From Soonwooa sp. (GTDB lineage: Bacteria > Bacteroidota > Bacteroidia > Flavobacteriales > Weeksellaceae), in contig NZ_JASLDS010000053.1 of the NCBI RefSeq assembly GCF_030151385.1, positions 62,001 to 126,000 on the forward strand: a stretch of 64,000 nucleotides of DNA. Reading direction: 5' to 3'. A program made the position numbers and the translations under genes. Positions 51,878 through 61,186 of the stretch are shown here, one piece after another; position 1 is the stretch's first letter, and the number at the start of each line of letters is the position of its first letter. Under the pieces are notes generated by a model. It had not been told where the DNA came from. It searched no databases and saw only the letters and a list, made by a program, of their open reading frames with translations.

Positions 51878-53866
51878 TGCTTTCAAGGCTGCGATTTCGT
51901 CACGCAATTTGGCTGCTGCAATAAAGTCTAATTTCTTAGCAGCATCTTCCATTTCTTTTTGTTTTTGCTCAATTAATTTCTGAATATCTTCATTCGCATA
52001 AGTGGCTTTGACTTCTGCAACTTCTTGTAATATAGATTTTTGAGTGTATTTGTCGTCAGGGAAATCTTTGCTTCGACCAACAAGATTTTCACTAATTTTT
52101 TTGTTTAGAGCAGTTGGTACAAGACCATTTATTTCGTTGTAACGGATTTGTTTTTCGCGTCGATAGAAAGTTTCATCAATTGTAGCTTGCATCGATTTTG
52201 TCATTTTGTCGGCATACATGATGGCTTTACCATTAATATTTCTTGCAGCACGACCAACAGTTTGTATCATCGATCGACGGCTTCTCAACATGCCTTCTTT
52301 ATCAGCGTCAAGAATAGCAACCAACGATACTTCTGGTAAATCCAAACCTTCTCTTAGTAGGTTAACACCAATCAAAACGTCGAAAAGTCCCAAACGCAAA
52401 TCTTGCATAATCTGGATACGTTCAAGTGTTTCTACATCAGAGTGGATGTAACGTGTTCTTATTCCGAACTTTGTGAAATATTTGGTAAGTTCTTCTGCCA
52501 TTTTTTTTGTTAAAGTTGTTACCAAAGTTCGTTCGTCAACTTCTGACCTTTTCTGGATTTCTTCAATTAAGTCATCAATCTGATTGAGACTAGGTCTTAC
52601 TTCAATTATAGGATCCAAAAGTCCAGTAGGACGGATGATTTGCTCAATATATTCGCCACCCGTTTTTTCCAATTCGTAATCTGCAGGAGTTGCTGACACA
52701 TAAATAACCTGATTTTGCATATGTTCAAACTCAGGAAATTTTAAAGGCCGGTTATCCATTGCGGCTGGCAGGCGGAATCCGAATTCCACTAAAGATTCTT
52801 TACGACTTCGGTCACCGCCGTACATCGCGTGAACTTGAGGAATTGTTACGTGACTCTCATCAATAACCATCAAAAAGTCTTTTGGAAAATAGTCTAAAAG
52901 ACAGAAAGGTCGAGATCCTGGCGTTCTGCCATCCATATATCGAGAGTAGTTTTCGATACCTGAGCAGTAACCTAGTTCTTTTATCATTTCTAAATCCAGT
53001 TCTGTACGCTCTTGCAAACGTTTTGCTTCCAAAGGTTTTTCAACAGAATTAAAAAAGTCAACTTGCTTTACCAAATCATCCTGTATCTCTCGAATGGCAC
53101 CTTGCATGGTTTCTGGCGAAGTAACAAACAGGTTAGCAGGATAGATATTAATTTGGTCAAAATTCGCTTCTACATTTCCACTTACAGGGTCAAAACTTTG
53201 GATTTTTTCAATTTCGTCTCCGAAAAACTGAATCCTAACGGCATTGTCCGCATAGGCAGGAAAAATGTCAACAACATCACCTTTAACACGGAAAGTTCCT
53301 CTTTGGAAATCATTTAATGCACGAGAATACAATGCATTCACCAAAGAATGAAGAAGTTTCGTTCTTGATATTTTTTCGTTTTTCTCAATGCTAATCAAAG
53401 ACTTATGGAATTCGGTTGGATTTCCGATACCATAGATACACGACACCGAAGCGACAATCAAAACATCGCGACGTCCCGAAAGTAGGGAAGCGGTGGCTGA
53501 AAGTCTCAACTTTTCAACTTCTTCGTTAATGCTGAGGTCTTTTTCGATATAAGTTCCTGTTGATGCGATATAAGCTTCAGGTTGATAGTAGTCGTAATAA
53601 CTGACAAAATACTCGACAGCATTATCTGGAAAAAATTCCTTAAACTCCATAAATAGCTGTGCCGCCAAAGTTTTGTTATGTGCCAAAACAATGGTTGGTC
53701 GCTGGATTTGGTTAACGACATTGGCAATCGTAAAGGTTTTACCAGAACCAGTTACGCCTAATAAGGTTTGATATTTTTCGCCAATTTGTAGACCTTCTAC
53801 CAATTTTTCGATAGCTTGAGGCTGATCACCAGTCGGTTGATATTCAGATTGAAGTTTAAAATTCAT
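51875..53866 (-). CDS. uvrB: Excinuclease ABC subunit B
   Basis: 663 residues. Damage-verification helicase of nucleotide excision repair. Walker A GVTGSGKT, the beta-hairpin region (YYDYYQPEAYIASTGTYIEKD), the helicase motifs DESHVTIPQ, LREGLDLPEV, and QTVGRAARN, and a C-terminal UVR motif (EDAAKKLDFIAAAKLRDEIAAL) that contacts UvrC. Full length. The 297 bp beyond its start (53867-54163) are AT-rich with no gene recognised; they lead into a divergent T9SS protein gene. Confidence 0.97.
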   Translation of the reverse strand: MNFKLQSEYQPTGDQPQAIEKLVEGLQIGEKYQTLLGVTGSGKTFTIANVVNQIQRPTIVLAHNKTLAAQLFMEFKEFFPDNAVEYFVSYYDYYQPEAYIASTGTYIEKDLSINEEVEKLRLSATASLLSGRRDVLIVASVSCIYGIGNPTEFHKSLISIEKNEKISRTKLLHSLVNALYSRALNDFQRGTFRVKGDVVDIFPAYADNAVRIQFFGDEIEKIQSFDPVSGNVEANFDQINIYPANLFVTSPETMQGAIREIQDDLVKQVDFFNSVEKPLEAKRLQERTELDLEMIKELGYCSGIENYSRYMDGRTPGSRPFCLLDYFPKDFLMVIDESHVTIPQVHAMYGGDRSRKESLVEFGFRLPAAMDNRPLKFPEFEHMQNQVIYVSATPADYELEKTGGEYIEQIIRPTGLLDPIIEVRPSLNQIDDLIEEIQKRSEVDERTLVTTLTKKMAEELTKYFTKFGIRTRYIHSDVETLERIQIMQDLRLGLFDVLIGVNLLREGLDLPEVSLVAILDADKEGMLRSRRSMIQTVGRAARNINGKAIMYADKMTKSMQATIDETFYRREKQIRYNEINGLVPTALNKKISENLVGRSKDFPDDKYTQKSILQEVAEVKATYANEDIQKLIEQKQKEMEDAAKKLDFIAAAKLRDEIAALKA

Positions 53867-54163
53867 ACATCAAAATTACGAAAAGCAATTTTTGTTTGGA
53901 CATTATTTAGAAATAAGTTTTTTGAAAGCTTTTAATTGGATTTTGTCGCGCTTTAGTTGATTTCTGTATTTAGATTTTTAAGTACAATATTAGATGCTTG
54001 TTTATTTAATTCTATTTTTTACTTTTTTATCATTTGTTAAATTTTTAATAAAGAGATTGTTTTATTATTGCAACTGCTTTTTATTATGTTAAATGTTAAA
54101 GTATTGATTTTTTTTATTACTATTTGCAATATATTATACCTTTGATTAAAACAAAATTTATTT

Positions 54164-55957
54164 ATGAAAAAACTTTATTTACGAAATTTAAAACTTTCGA
54201 TGATAGGCTTCACATTAATGGGAGGTTTATCCAGTGCACAAGTGTTTGAAATTCCAAGAGCTAATACTGGTCCAGTAACCTATGCCTCTAAGGTAAATAA
54301 TGATGGTCTTGTTCTATTAAAAACGGAAAAAGCCAACTACACTTGGACAGAGCAAGCTGGTCTAGTATCGATAAATGATATTACAAATAACACTTTAGTA
54401 CCTGGAAATCCATCCTTATCAGCAGACGGATCAGTGTTCACACTTTTTGCAACTAATCCACAAACTGGAAGTGGAGAAGCTGCTTTGTACAAACCAAGTA
54501 CCAATCAGTGGAAATTTGTTGGTAGTATGGGAAAAGTGGTAGATGGTAATACAACATCACCATACGCTATGTCTCAAGATGGAAAGTATATTGTTGGAGG
54601 AGGCTGGACTACTAATATCGATTATCATGCCTTTGTATGGAGTGAAGCTGGTGGATTAAAAGATCTGGGAACTGCAGTTCCTGATAGAAATACCCGTGCA
54701 AACGATATTAGTGCTGATGGCAGTATTATAGTTGGATTTCAGGAAAGTGAATTTGGTGATTGGAATGCTGTCTATTGGAAAAATGGTCAAGAAGTATTCT
54801 TAAAAGATCAAAACGGCGAAAATATTCCTGACGCAGAAGGTATTTCTTCTGATGGAAAATGGATCATTGGAGGGAAGTATAATAATAATGCATGGAAATG
54901 GAGTGCAGAGACTGGCCTTGTTGTTATCCCTCATCCTGAAGCTCAAGATGGTTATGTTGGTTTCGCAAACGCCATTAACCATGATGGTAGTGTAATTGTT
55001 GGTAGCCAACAAGCTATACAAAATGTTGGCCTGCCTAATGAAGGTTTTATCTGGACACAAACTTCAGGAAGGGTTCCGTTAAATACTTATGTCGATAATT
55101 TGGGCTTAGACCGAAAAGGACTGAATCTTCTTTTCCCAACAGGAATTTCTAACGATGGTAAAATGATTAGTGGTAATGCTTATAATGCCAACCACGAATA
55201 TGTTCCGTTTTTGGTTAAGTTACCAACTTCGCTTTCTTGTGCCGATCAAAAAGTGACCGATAGCAACTTTGGAGGATCTGCGGAGTTTGGAGGAACTAAA
55301 TCAGCTTTCGATATTCCAGTTGGAAATGTAGGTTTTACAGCTTACGGCGTTAATATTAATGTTTATAAAACTGATGATGTTGCTCCAGTATTTACTGTTA
55401 AACTATATAGCAATGCAGGAAATAATGTTCCTGGTACGGAGTTAAAATCTTTAACAGCTTCCATCAAAGGAAAAACATTGGTAGGAAATGCTGATGGAAA
55501 AGACGTATACAATTATGTTTTAGGCTTTGATACTCCGATGGCTTTAGATGCCAACAAAACTTACTGGATGTCTGTAGATTCTAATACAGGTGGTTGGCAG
55601 GTTACAGGACCTAAAAATCTTGGAGCTAATATGGCGATTAGTCCTGCTCCTGGTATGTGGATTACAATTCCACAAGAGTTGGTATATGGTATCGAATGTT
55701 CAGTTTTGGCAACTTCTGAGGTTAAAACAGATCGATTAACTTTCTATCCAAATCCAGTTAAGGATGTTGTTAATTTTAATACTAAAAAAGAGATCAAGCA
55801 AGTTGTAGTGTATAATGCTGCTGGTCAAATCGTATCTTCTAAATCTCAGCTTAAAGATAATAAACTGAATGTGTCGCAATTAGCGCCAGGAACCTATCTT
55901 CTGAAAGTTGATCTAGGAGAAGGACAGGCACAAACACTTAAAGTTATTAAACAATAA
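54164..55957 (+). CDS. HAF-repeat protein with T9SS sorting domain
   Basis: 597 residues. After a signal peptide come several HAF-type repeats (residues about 35-330): units such as AMSQDGKYIVGGGW, DISADGSIIVGF, GISSDGKWIIGGKY and AINHDGSVIVGSQ. A beta-sandwich-like domain (about 365-510, with DVAPVFTVKLYSNAG) follows and the protein ends in a sorting domain (LTFYPNPVKDVVNF to LKVIKQ). It is expected to be secreted or surface-linked. Function unknown. Confidence 0.88.
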   Translation: MKKLYLRNLKLSMIGFTLMGGLSSAQVFEIPRANTGPVTYASKVNNDGLVLLKTEKANYTWTEQAGLVSINDITNNTLVPGNPSLSADGSVFTLFATNPQTGSGEAALYKPSTNQWKFVGSMGKVVDGNTTSPYAMSQDGKYIVGGGWTTNIDYHAFVWSEAGGLKDLGTAVPDRNTRANDISADGSIIVGFQESEFGDWNAVYWKNGQEVFLKDQNGENIPDAEGISSDGKWIIGGKYNNNAWKWSAETGLVVIPHPEAQDGYVGFANAINHDGSVIVGSQQAIQNVGLPNEGFIWTQTSGRVPLNTYVDNLGLDRKGLNLLFPTGISNDGKMISGNAYNANHEYVPFLVKLPTSLSCADQKVTDSNFGGSAEFGGTKSAFDIPVGNVGFTAYGVNINVYKTDDVAPVFTVKLYSNAGNNVPGTELKSLTASIKGKTLVGNADGKDVYNYVLGFDTPMALDANKTYWMSVDSNTGGWQVTGPKNLGANMAISPAPGMWITIPQELVYGIECSVLATSEVKTDRLTFYPNPVKDVVNFNTKKEIKQVVVYNAAGQIVSSKSQLKDNKLNVSQLAPGTYLLKVDLGEGQAQTLKVIKQ

Positions 55958-55987
55958 TAAAAAAATAGTACTTGTACAAATAAAAAC

Positions 55988-56018
55988 AAAATCCTGAGTC
56001 TTGGCTCAGGATTTTTTT
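55988..56018. terminator. Bidirectional terminator between the HAF-repeat gene and tsaB
   Basis: AAAATCCTGAG pairs with CTCAGGATTTT over TCTTGG, followed by T residues. Confidence 0.82.
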
Positions 56019-56692
56019 ATGCGATCGGCTCTTTTGACACCATGAAAATCTTTTAGATAAAATGGTTCAAAATAAGCAACATCTTCAAAGTCTTTATTAT
56101 TAAATTTTTCCACCGCTTTTTTGATTAGATATTGAGCCGATGGATAGATAGTAGCATCAAAACTGGCATTTGGAAGATTGAGAATGTCTTGTGCTTTTGT
56201 TGCTCCATCACCAACAAACAAAACTTTCTCATCTTTTAAATTTTGAAATGAGTTTTCATCCAACACCAAAGCTTTGGTTGCAGAAATCTCGTTGCCAGTT
56301 TTTCCATCATAAGTTGCCGTGTAAACTTCCATTCTGCGCGCATCAATTAACGGAATTATTTTGTCAAAACCTTGATTAACAAATTTTTCAACCATACTAT
56401 CTAAAGAATTAATTGCAAGCAAGGGAAGGTTTAATCCAAAACAAAAACCTTTTGCCGAAGCAGCGCCAATTCGTAAACCTGTATATGAGCCAGGACCTTT
56501 GCCAAGGCAAACTGCATCGAGGTCTTTTAATTCGATTTCTGCACCTTCCAAAGCCCATTCTACAAAAGTGTGGAGGCTTTCGGATTGTTTGTAATTTTCG
56601 GAAACTTCCTCACAAAGACACAATAAATTTTCGCTATCAGAAATAGCAACAGAACAATTTTTGGAAGAGGTTTCGATATGTAAAATTTTCAT
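56006..56692 (-). CDS. tsaB: tRNA threonylcarbamoyladenosine biosynthesis protein TsaB
   Basis: 228 residues. A scaffold for TsaD in forming t6A at position 37 of ANN-reading tRNAs. ASKHA-fold start MKILHIETSSKNCSVAISD and VCLGKGPGSYTGLRIGAASAKG are the family signature, with PLIDARRMEVYTATYDG following. TsaB lacks the metal-binding His residues of TsaD, as here. The reading frame slightly overlaps the preceding terminator. Confidence 0.93.
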   Translation of the reverse strand: MKILHIETSSKNCSVAISDSENLLCLCEEVSENYKQSESLHTFVEWALEGAEIELKDLDAVCLGKGPGSYTGLRIGAASAKGFCFGLNLPLLAINSLDSMVEKFVNQGFDKIIPLIDARRMEVYTATYDGKTGNEISATKALVLDENSFQNLKDEKVLFVGDGATKAQDILNLPNASFDATIYPSAQYLIKKAVEKFNNKDFEDVAYFEPFYLKDFHGVKRADRIKKS

Positions 56693-56712
56693 TTTCTTAA
56701 ATACTTGATTGT

Positions 56713-57348
56713 TTAACTAAGCCTTAGAAAGCCGTTGTTTTTAATCTCTTTGTGGATGTCGACAATGTTTTCGGGGATGTTGTTTTGGGTCAGCCAATTG
56801 ATGTCTAGCCCGTTATATATTGCAGTCGTTATAAAGTGGTCATTGTTGCCAATACCGCTTCCAAGAATTTTCAAATTCTCGCGAAACTCATATTGGTCAT
56901 CCTCATGTAATTTTACAATGCCCATTAAAATTTTAAAAATTCTTGCCAAAGCTGGAATATAAAACTTTTCGCCTTGTCTTCTTGAGAAATATGCAAATTG
57001 TTCTTCCAGATTTGGGACAAGTTTTGTTAACATATAAAGGTTGAGCCAAATATCGCCAAACTTGTCTTTTGTAATTTTGACATGCTCAGTAATCATCCCA
57101 CTCATATATCGAACATCCATCGAAAGGTAGCTAGGTGATTTAAAATGTTTGATAGCACTTTCAATTTTTTTATCAAGAATCGCTTGTAGTTGATTTCTTT
57201 TATCTTCAACAGATTCTTCGCTCAACAATTCGTATTGAAGTCGCTTTGCCAGAATAATATCTTTTTTTAAAAGCCTTAGTATCAATTTATCCTTTTCTTT
57301 ATCAGGAATATTACTAAGAGCATCTTTAAAGTCTTGTTCGAATGTCAT
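56713..57348 (-). CDS. Hypothetical helical protein
   Basis: 211 residues, family not recognised. No signal peptide or membrane segment; predicted to be almost all helix, with several conserved-looking aromatic/charged patches (FGDIWLNLYMLTKLVPNLEEQFAYFSRRQGEKFYIPALARIFKIL). It lies 20 bp upstream of tsaB on the same strand. Flavobacterial homologues are generally uncharacterised, as far as I recall. Cytoplasmic. Confidence 0.75.
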   Translation of the reverse strand: MTFEQDFKDALSNIPDKEKDKLILRLLKKDIILAKRLQYELLSEESVEDKRNQLQAILDKKIESAIKHFKSPSYLSMDVRYMSGMITEHVKITKDKFGDIWLNLYMLTKLVPNLEEQFAYFSRRQGEKFYIPALARIFKILMGIVKLHEDDQYEFRENLKILGSGIGNNDHFITTAIYNGLDINWLTQNNIPENIVDIHKEIKNNGFLRLS

Positions 57349-57369
57349 TGTGTAAATTCTTCGTCAAAA

Positions 57370-57801
57370 TTAGTTTTTTAATTCGATACTTTGTCGCGAC
57401 CACAATTTCCAGTGGCCTGCTTTTTTAATCCAAATTTCTAAAACCGATAAATTCATTGCAAAATCATAACTTTTGTAAGTTCCAACAACATGGATAATTC
57501 TACGAATAGAAGCTGTCTTTTTATAAATTTTAAATTCTTTTAAAGCGGTTTGTGTTACCAATTTGTAGTCGACTTTTTTAGAAAGAATATCTTTTTTAAA
57601 ATCATCAATATTTTGAATCCATCCATTAGAATGTCCAAAACTAACATCTTTTGTAAGCAAATTAAGAATGTTAGGATTATTGGTTTGCATCAAACTGTCT
57701 AAAGTTTTGACTTGAGTTTCCAAAGCTTTGTCAAAATTTTGTGACGAAAATAAACTTAAATTAAATATTAAAATAACAAAGCTTAAATATTTGCAAATCA
57801 T
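57370..57801 (-). CDS. NTF2/DUF4440-like exported protein
   Basis: 143 residues from the ATG at 57801, whose codon overlaps the SDR stop by one base. It begins MICKYLSFVILIFNLSLFSS, a signal peptide; the longer frame upstream lies inside the SDR gene and is rejected. The mature part (NFDKALETQVKTLDSLMQTNNPNILNLLTKDVSFGHSNGWIQNIDDFKKDI) is typical of DUF4440 SnoaL-like domains with an HSNG segment. Probably periplasmic, role unknown. Confidence 0.8.
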   Translation of the reverse strand: MICKYLSFVILIFNLSLFSSQNFDKALETQVKTLDSLMQTNNPNILNLLTKDVSFGHSNGWIQNIDDFKKDILSKKVDYKLVTQTALKEFKIYKKTASIRRIIHVVGTYKSYDFAMNLSVLEIWIKKAGHWKLWSRQSIELKN

Positions 57802-58550
57802 TACTTTTTGTAAATCATTCTTGGTTCGGCTTGCGCTTTTGGATAGATGCAAAGATCAGCAATCGAAACGCGGTCTGGCGCATTAACACAATATGAAATT
57901 GCATCAGCAATATCTTCCGCTTTTAGAGCTTCATAACCAGCATAGACTGTTGCTGCTCTATCTTCATCACCTTTGAAACGAACTTTCGAAAAATCAGTTT
58001 CCACGGCGCCTGGTTGGATGTTGGTGACTTTAATTCCGAATTCCGTTAATTCGATGCGCATTCCTTCAGAAATAACATCAACGGCTTTTTTGCTTGCACA
58101 ATAGACAACACCATTGGCATAAGTCTGTCTTGCCGCAACCGACGAAATATTAACAATGTGGCCTGAATTTCGGGCTTTCATCTGTGGAATTACTTGTTTC
58201 GAAACATAAAGCAAACCTTTAACATTGCCGTCCATCATCGCATCCCAATCGTCAACAGAGCCTTCTGCCAAGCTTTCTAGTCCATGTGCGTTTCCAGCAT
58301 TATTGATGAGAATATCAATGTTTTTAAAATCGTCGGGAAGATTTGCAAAAGCAGTTTCAACCTGATTGCGATCGCGAACATCAAATTTTAAAGTCCAAAC
58401 TTCTGTTTCTTTGGAAAGCTCATTTTTTATGGTTTCCAAAACTTCTTCATTGCGTCCACAAAGGATAAGTCTATGATTTTGTTGTGCTAATAGGTAAGCA
58501 GTCGCTTTTCCAATTCCTGATGTTGCGCCTGTTATAAGTGTCGTTTTCAT
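57801..58550 (-). CDS. SDR family oxidoreductase (YdfG-like)
   Basis: 249 residues. NADP-dependent short-chain dehydrogenase: TGATSGIGKATA for the cofactor, NNAGNA, catalytic Ser in ISSVAAR and YxxxK in YCASKKA. The C-terminal ADLCIYPKAQAE extension resembles 3-hydroxy acid dehydrogenases of the YdfG type, which act on serine, threonine or malonic semialdehyde-like substrates. The exact substrate is not settled. Confidence 0.88.
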   Translation of the reverse strand: MKTTLITGATSGIGKATAYLLAQQNHRLILCGRNEEVLETIKNELSKETEVWTLKFDVRDRNQVETAFANLPDDFKNIDILINNAGNAHGLESLAEGSVDDWDAMMDGNVKGLLYVSKQVIPQMKARNSGHIVNISSVAARQTYANGVVYCASKKAVDVISEGMRIELTEFGIKVTNIQPGAVETDFSKVRFKGDEDRAATVYAGYEALKAEDIADAISYCVNAPDRVSIADLCIYPKAQAEPRMIYKK

Positions 58551-58659
58551 TTAGAATTTTATTTCTACACAAAGCTATTTCATTTTTAAGTTTTAAAATG
58601 GCTTTTCGAGGATTAATTTCGGTGCGAATGTTTAATTTTACAGATTCAAGTTTAGAAAA

Positions 58660-59346
58660 ATGACAGATTTACCAGGATTAGCGATTAAAGATTTTTACGA
58701 GAAAAAATTAAAATCAAAGCTTTATGTTCATGACCAATTTGGACCAAAAGTAGAAATGCCGATTTCGATGTATTTTCGTGATGAGGTGGAAATGCCAGAA
58801 TTGGAAGATGTGGCGTTAGATCATTGTGTAGGACGCGTTTTGGATGTTGGTGCTGGTGCTGGTTCTCATGCTTTGGCTTTGCAAGTGAAAGGTCACGAAG
58901 TTTCGGCTTTGGAAATTTCGCCAGCGGCGTGCGAAGTCATGGAATCTCGTGGTGTGAAAGATGTGATTTGTGCTGACTTTTTTAAATTTAATTCAGAGGA
59001 AAAATACGATACGATTTTACTGTTAATGAATGGTATTGGACTTTGCGGAACAATTGAAAATTTAAAAACATTTTTAAAAAAGGCTGAAGAACTTCTTAAT
59101 GAGGATGGAAGATTGGTTTTTGATTCCTCTGATACCATCTATATGTACGAGCATGATATTTTGCCAGAACGCTATTATGGTGAAGTGGAATGTGCTTATT
59201 CTTATAAAAATCTTAAAACAGATTTCTTCAAATGGTTATACATTGACCAAGATAAATTGCGAGAAGTTACCGAAGAATTGGGTTGGAAGATGAAAGTTCT
59301 TTTTGAAGATAATCATTATCAATATTTGGTAGAACTAAAAAAATAA
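58660..59346 (+). CDS. Class I SAM-dependent methyltransferase
   Basis: 228 residues. The cofactor-binding motif VLDVGAGAGSHALAL is clear, followed by the acidic ALEISPAA and DTILLLMNGIGLCG, which is like the small-molecule methyltransferases of the Methyltransf_11/25 group. The N-terminus DFYEKKLKSKLYVHDQFGPKVEMPISMYFRDEVEMPELE is characteristic of a Bacteroidota group but has no named role. No operon partner. Confidence 0.88.
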   Translation: MTDLPGLAIKDFYEKKLKSKLYVHDQFGPKVEMPISMYFRDEVEMPELEDVALDHCVGRVLDVGAGAGSHALALQVKGHEVSALEISPAACEVMESRGVKDVICADFFKFNSEEKYDTILLLMNGIGLCGTIENLKTFLKKAEELLNEDGRLVFDSSDTIYMYEHDILPERYYGEVECAYSYKNLKTDFFKWLYIDQDKLREVTEELGWKMKVLFEDNHYQYLVELKK

Positions 59347-59367
59347 AGCTCGGATAACCGAGCTTTT
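59345..59367. terminator. Terminator between the methyltransferase and TonB-like genes
   Basis: AAAGCTCGG pairs with CCGAGCTTT around ATAA, followed by T residues; it includes the methyltransferase stop. Confidence 0.82.
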
Positions 59368-59371
59368 TATA

Positions 59372-59875
59372 TTATTGGGGAACGTCCATTGATACAGAGT
59401 CGAATAATAGTTTGACTCTAACTTTGGATTCAATAGGATTAGAATCGCACGTTGCAGGAATCCATTTTGTATTCAATTTTTTTATCGCTGATTCGAGATC
59501 TTGATAAAAATAACGTGTGTTCGGAATACTAGGACCTGGCTGTATCTTGCTAATTTCACCTTGTCGATTGATTGTTAAATCGATGTAGAAATTACCATCT
59601 GGAGCATAAGCATCCATATTGAGATATTTATTGATTCTTTTCTTAAGATCAGTTCTAAGCTGCTCTTCGCCTGCTGCATATTTTACAGAAGTGAAAGTAT
59701 GACCTTGGTCTACGGCGCAAGTTTTATCAGCAATTTGGAAAACGCCACGGATGTCATATACCATCACATTTCGCGCTACTTCCAAGCTTACAGAACTATC
59801 TTGTTGCTCTTCTACATCGGCTTGTGCAAAAGCCATCGATGTGAAAAGCGTAAAAATTAAAGCTATTTGTTTCAT
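59372..59875 (-). CDS. Exported protein with TonB C-terminal-like domain
   Basis: 167 residues. A signal peptide (MKQIALIFTLFTSMAFAQ) and a mature domain whose second half (DGNFYIDLTINRQGEISKIQPGPSIPNTRYFYQDLESAIKKLNTKWIPATCDSNPIESKVRVKLLF) resembles the TonB C-terminal fold seen in many Bacteroidota periplasmic proteins. There is no transmembrane-proline-rich region, so it is not a full TonB. Two cysteines could pair. Function unknown. It sits 9 bp downstream of lysA. Confidence 0.75.
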   Translation of the reverse strand: MKQIALIFTLFTSMAFAQADVEEQQDSSVSLEVARNVMVYDIRGVFQIADKTCAVDQGHTFTSVKYAAGEEQLRTDLKKRINKYLNMDAYAPDGNFYIDLTINRQGEISKIQPGPSIPNTRYFYQDLESAIKKLNTKWIPATCDSNPIESKVRVKLLFDSVSMDVPQ

Positions 59876-59884
59876 GTATCTAAT

Positions 59885-61084
59885 TTATAAAACTTCTATT
59901 TGATTTTTTAATAAATCTTCAAATTCTTCACGTTTTCTTATCAATGTGGCTTTTCCATCTAAGAACATTACTTCGGCAGGTTTTAATCTAGAATTAAAGT
60001 TAGAGCTCATTTCGAAACCATAAGCACCAGCATTTCTAAACACTAAAACATCGCCTTCTCTCACCTCGTGAAGTTTTCTATCCCAAGCGAAAGTGTCTGT
60101 CTCACAGATGTTTCCGACAACGGTATAGATTCTTTCTGGTCCGTTTGGATTAGAAAGATTTTCGATTTTATGGTAAGCATCGTAGAACATTGGACGTATC
60201 AAATGATTGAAACCAGAGTTAACACCAACAAAAACCGTTGCTGTCGTTTGTTTAATAACATTTGATTTTACCAAAAAATGACCACTTTGACTTACTAAAT
60301 ATTTTCCTGGCTCAAACCAAAGTTGGAATTCTTTTCCTGTTTCTTTGGTATAGTCTTTCATCGCTTTGTCAACTTTTTTTCCTAGAGATTTAACATCCGT
60401 TTCTAGATCGCCATCTTGGAAAGGCACTTTGAAACCGCTTCCCATATCGATGTATTTTAGATTTGGGAAATTATCTGCTAAAGTGAACATAATTTCTAGC
60501 CCTTGTAGGAACACATCTGGATCTTTAATCTCGCTACCAGTATGCATGTGCAAACCTTCTACATTAATGTTGGTAGACTTTACGATACGTTCGATGTGGC
60601 GCATTTGGTGAATTGAAATTCCAAACTTGCTGTCGATATGTCCGGTCGAAATTTTATAATTTCCACCAGCGAAAATGTGCGGATTAATTCTGATAAAAAT
60701 AGGGTAGCTGCCACCATGTTTGTTACCGAATTGTTCCAAAATCGAAATGTTATCGATATTGATGTGTACGTTAAAGCTCATTGCTTCTTCGATTTCTGTG
60801 ATGTCCACACAGTTTGGCGTGAAGAGAATTCGGTCGGATGAAAAACCAGCTTTTAACCCAAGTTTGACCTCGTTGATCGAAACACAATCGAGATTAGCAC
60901 CCTGTTTCTCAACGTATTTCAAGATATTGATATTGGTCAAAGCCTTGGCAGCGTAGAAAAATCGTGTGTTCTTCGAGAAAGAACCAGTCAACTTTTCATA
61001 CTGCACTTTTATCGATTCTACATCGTACACATACACAGGTGTACCGAACTCATCAGCAATTTTTAATAAATCTTGATTGGTCAT
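59885..61084 (-). CDS. lysA: Diaminopimelate decarboxylase
   Basis: 399 residues. PLP enzyme that decarboxylates meso-diaminopimelate to lysine. The PLP lysine is in FYAAKALTN; the family's HIDSKFGIS, MHTGSEI, and EPGKYLVSQ segments are present, and the conserved Cys of the second subunit active site is in GNICETDTFAWDR. Length matches the family. Confidence 0.95.
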   Translation of the reverse strand: MTNQDLLKIADEFGTPVYVYDVESIKVQYEKLTGSFSKNTRFFYAAKALTNINILKYVEKQGANLDCVSINEVKLGLKAGFSSDRILFTPNCVDITEIEEAMSFNVHINIDNISILEQFGNKHGGSYPIFIRINPHIFAGGNYKISTGHIDSKFGISIHQMRHIERIVKSTNINVEGLHMHTGSEIKDPDVFLQGLEIMFTLADNFPNLKYIDMGSGFKVPFQDGDLETDVKSLGKKVDKAMKDYTKETGKEFQLWFEPGKYLVSQSGHFLVKSNVIKQTTATVFVGVNSGFNHLIRPMFYDAYHKIENLSNPNGPERIYTVVGNICETDTFAWDRKLHEVREGDVLVFRNAGAYGFEMSSNFNSRLKPAEVMFLDGKATLIRKREEFEDLLKNQIEVL

Positions 61085-61186
61085 TGGATTAAACTAAATT
61101 TTTTTGAAAAAATAAACATGCAAATCTCGGTATTTTTTAGATATAAATACTGAAATGTCCTAGAAATCTAATGCTTAGATCTAAAA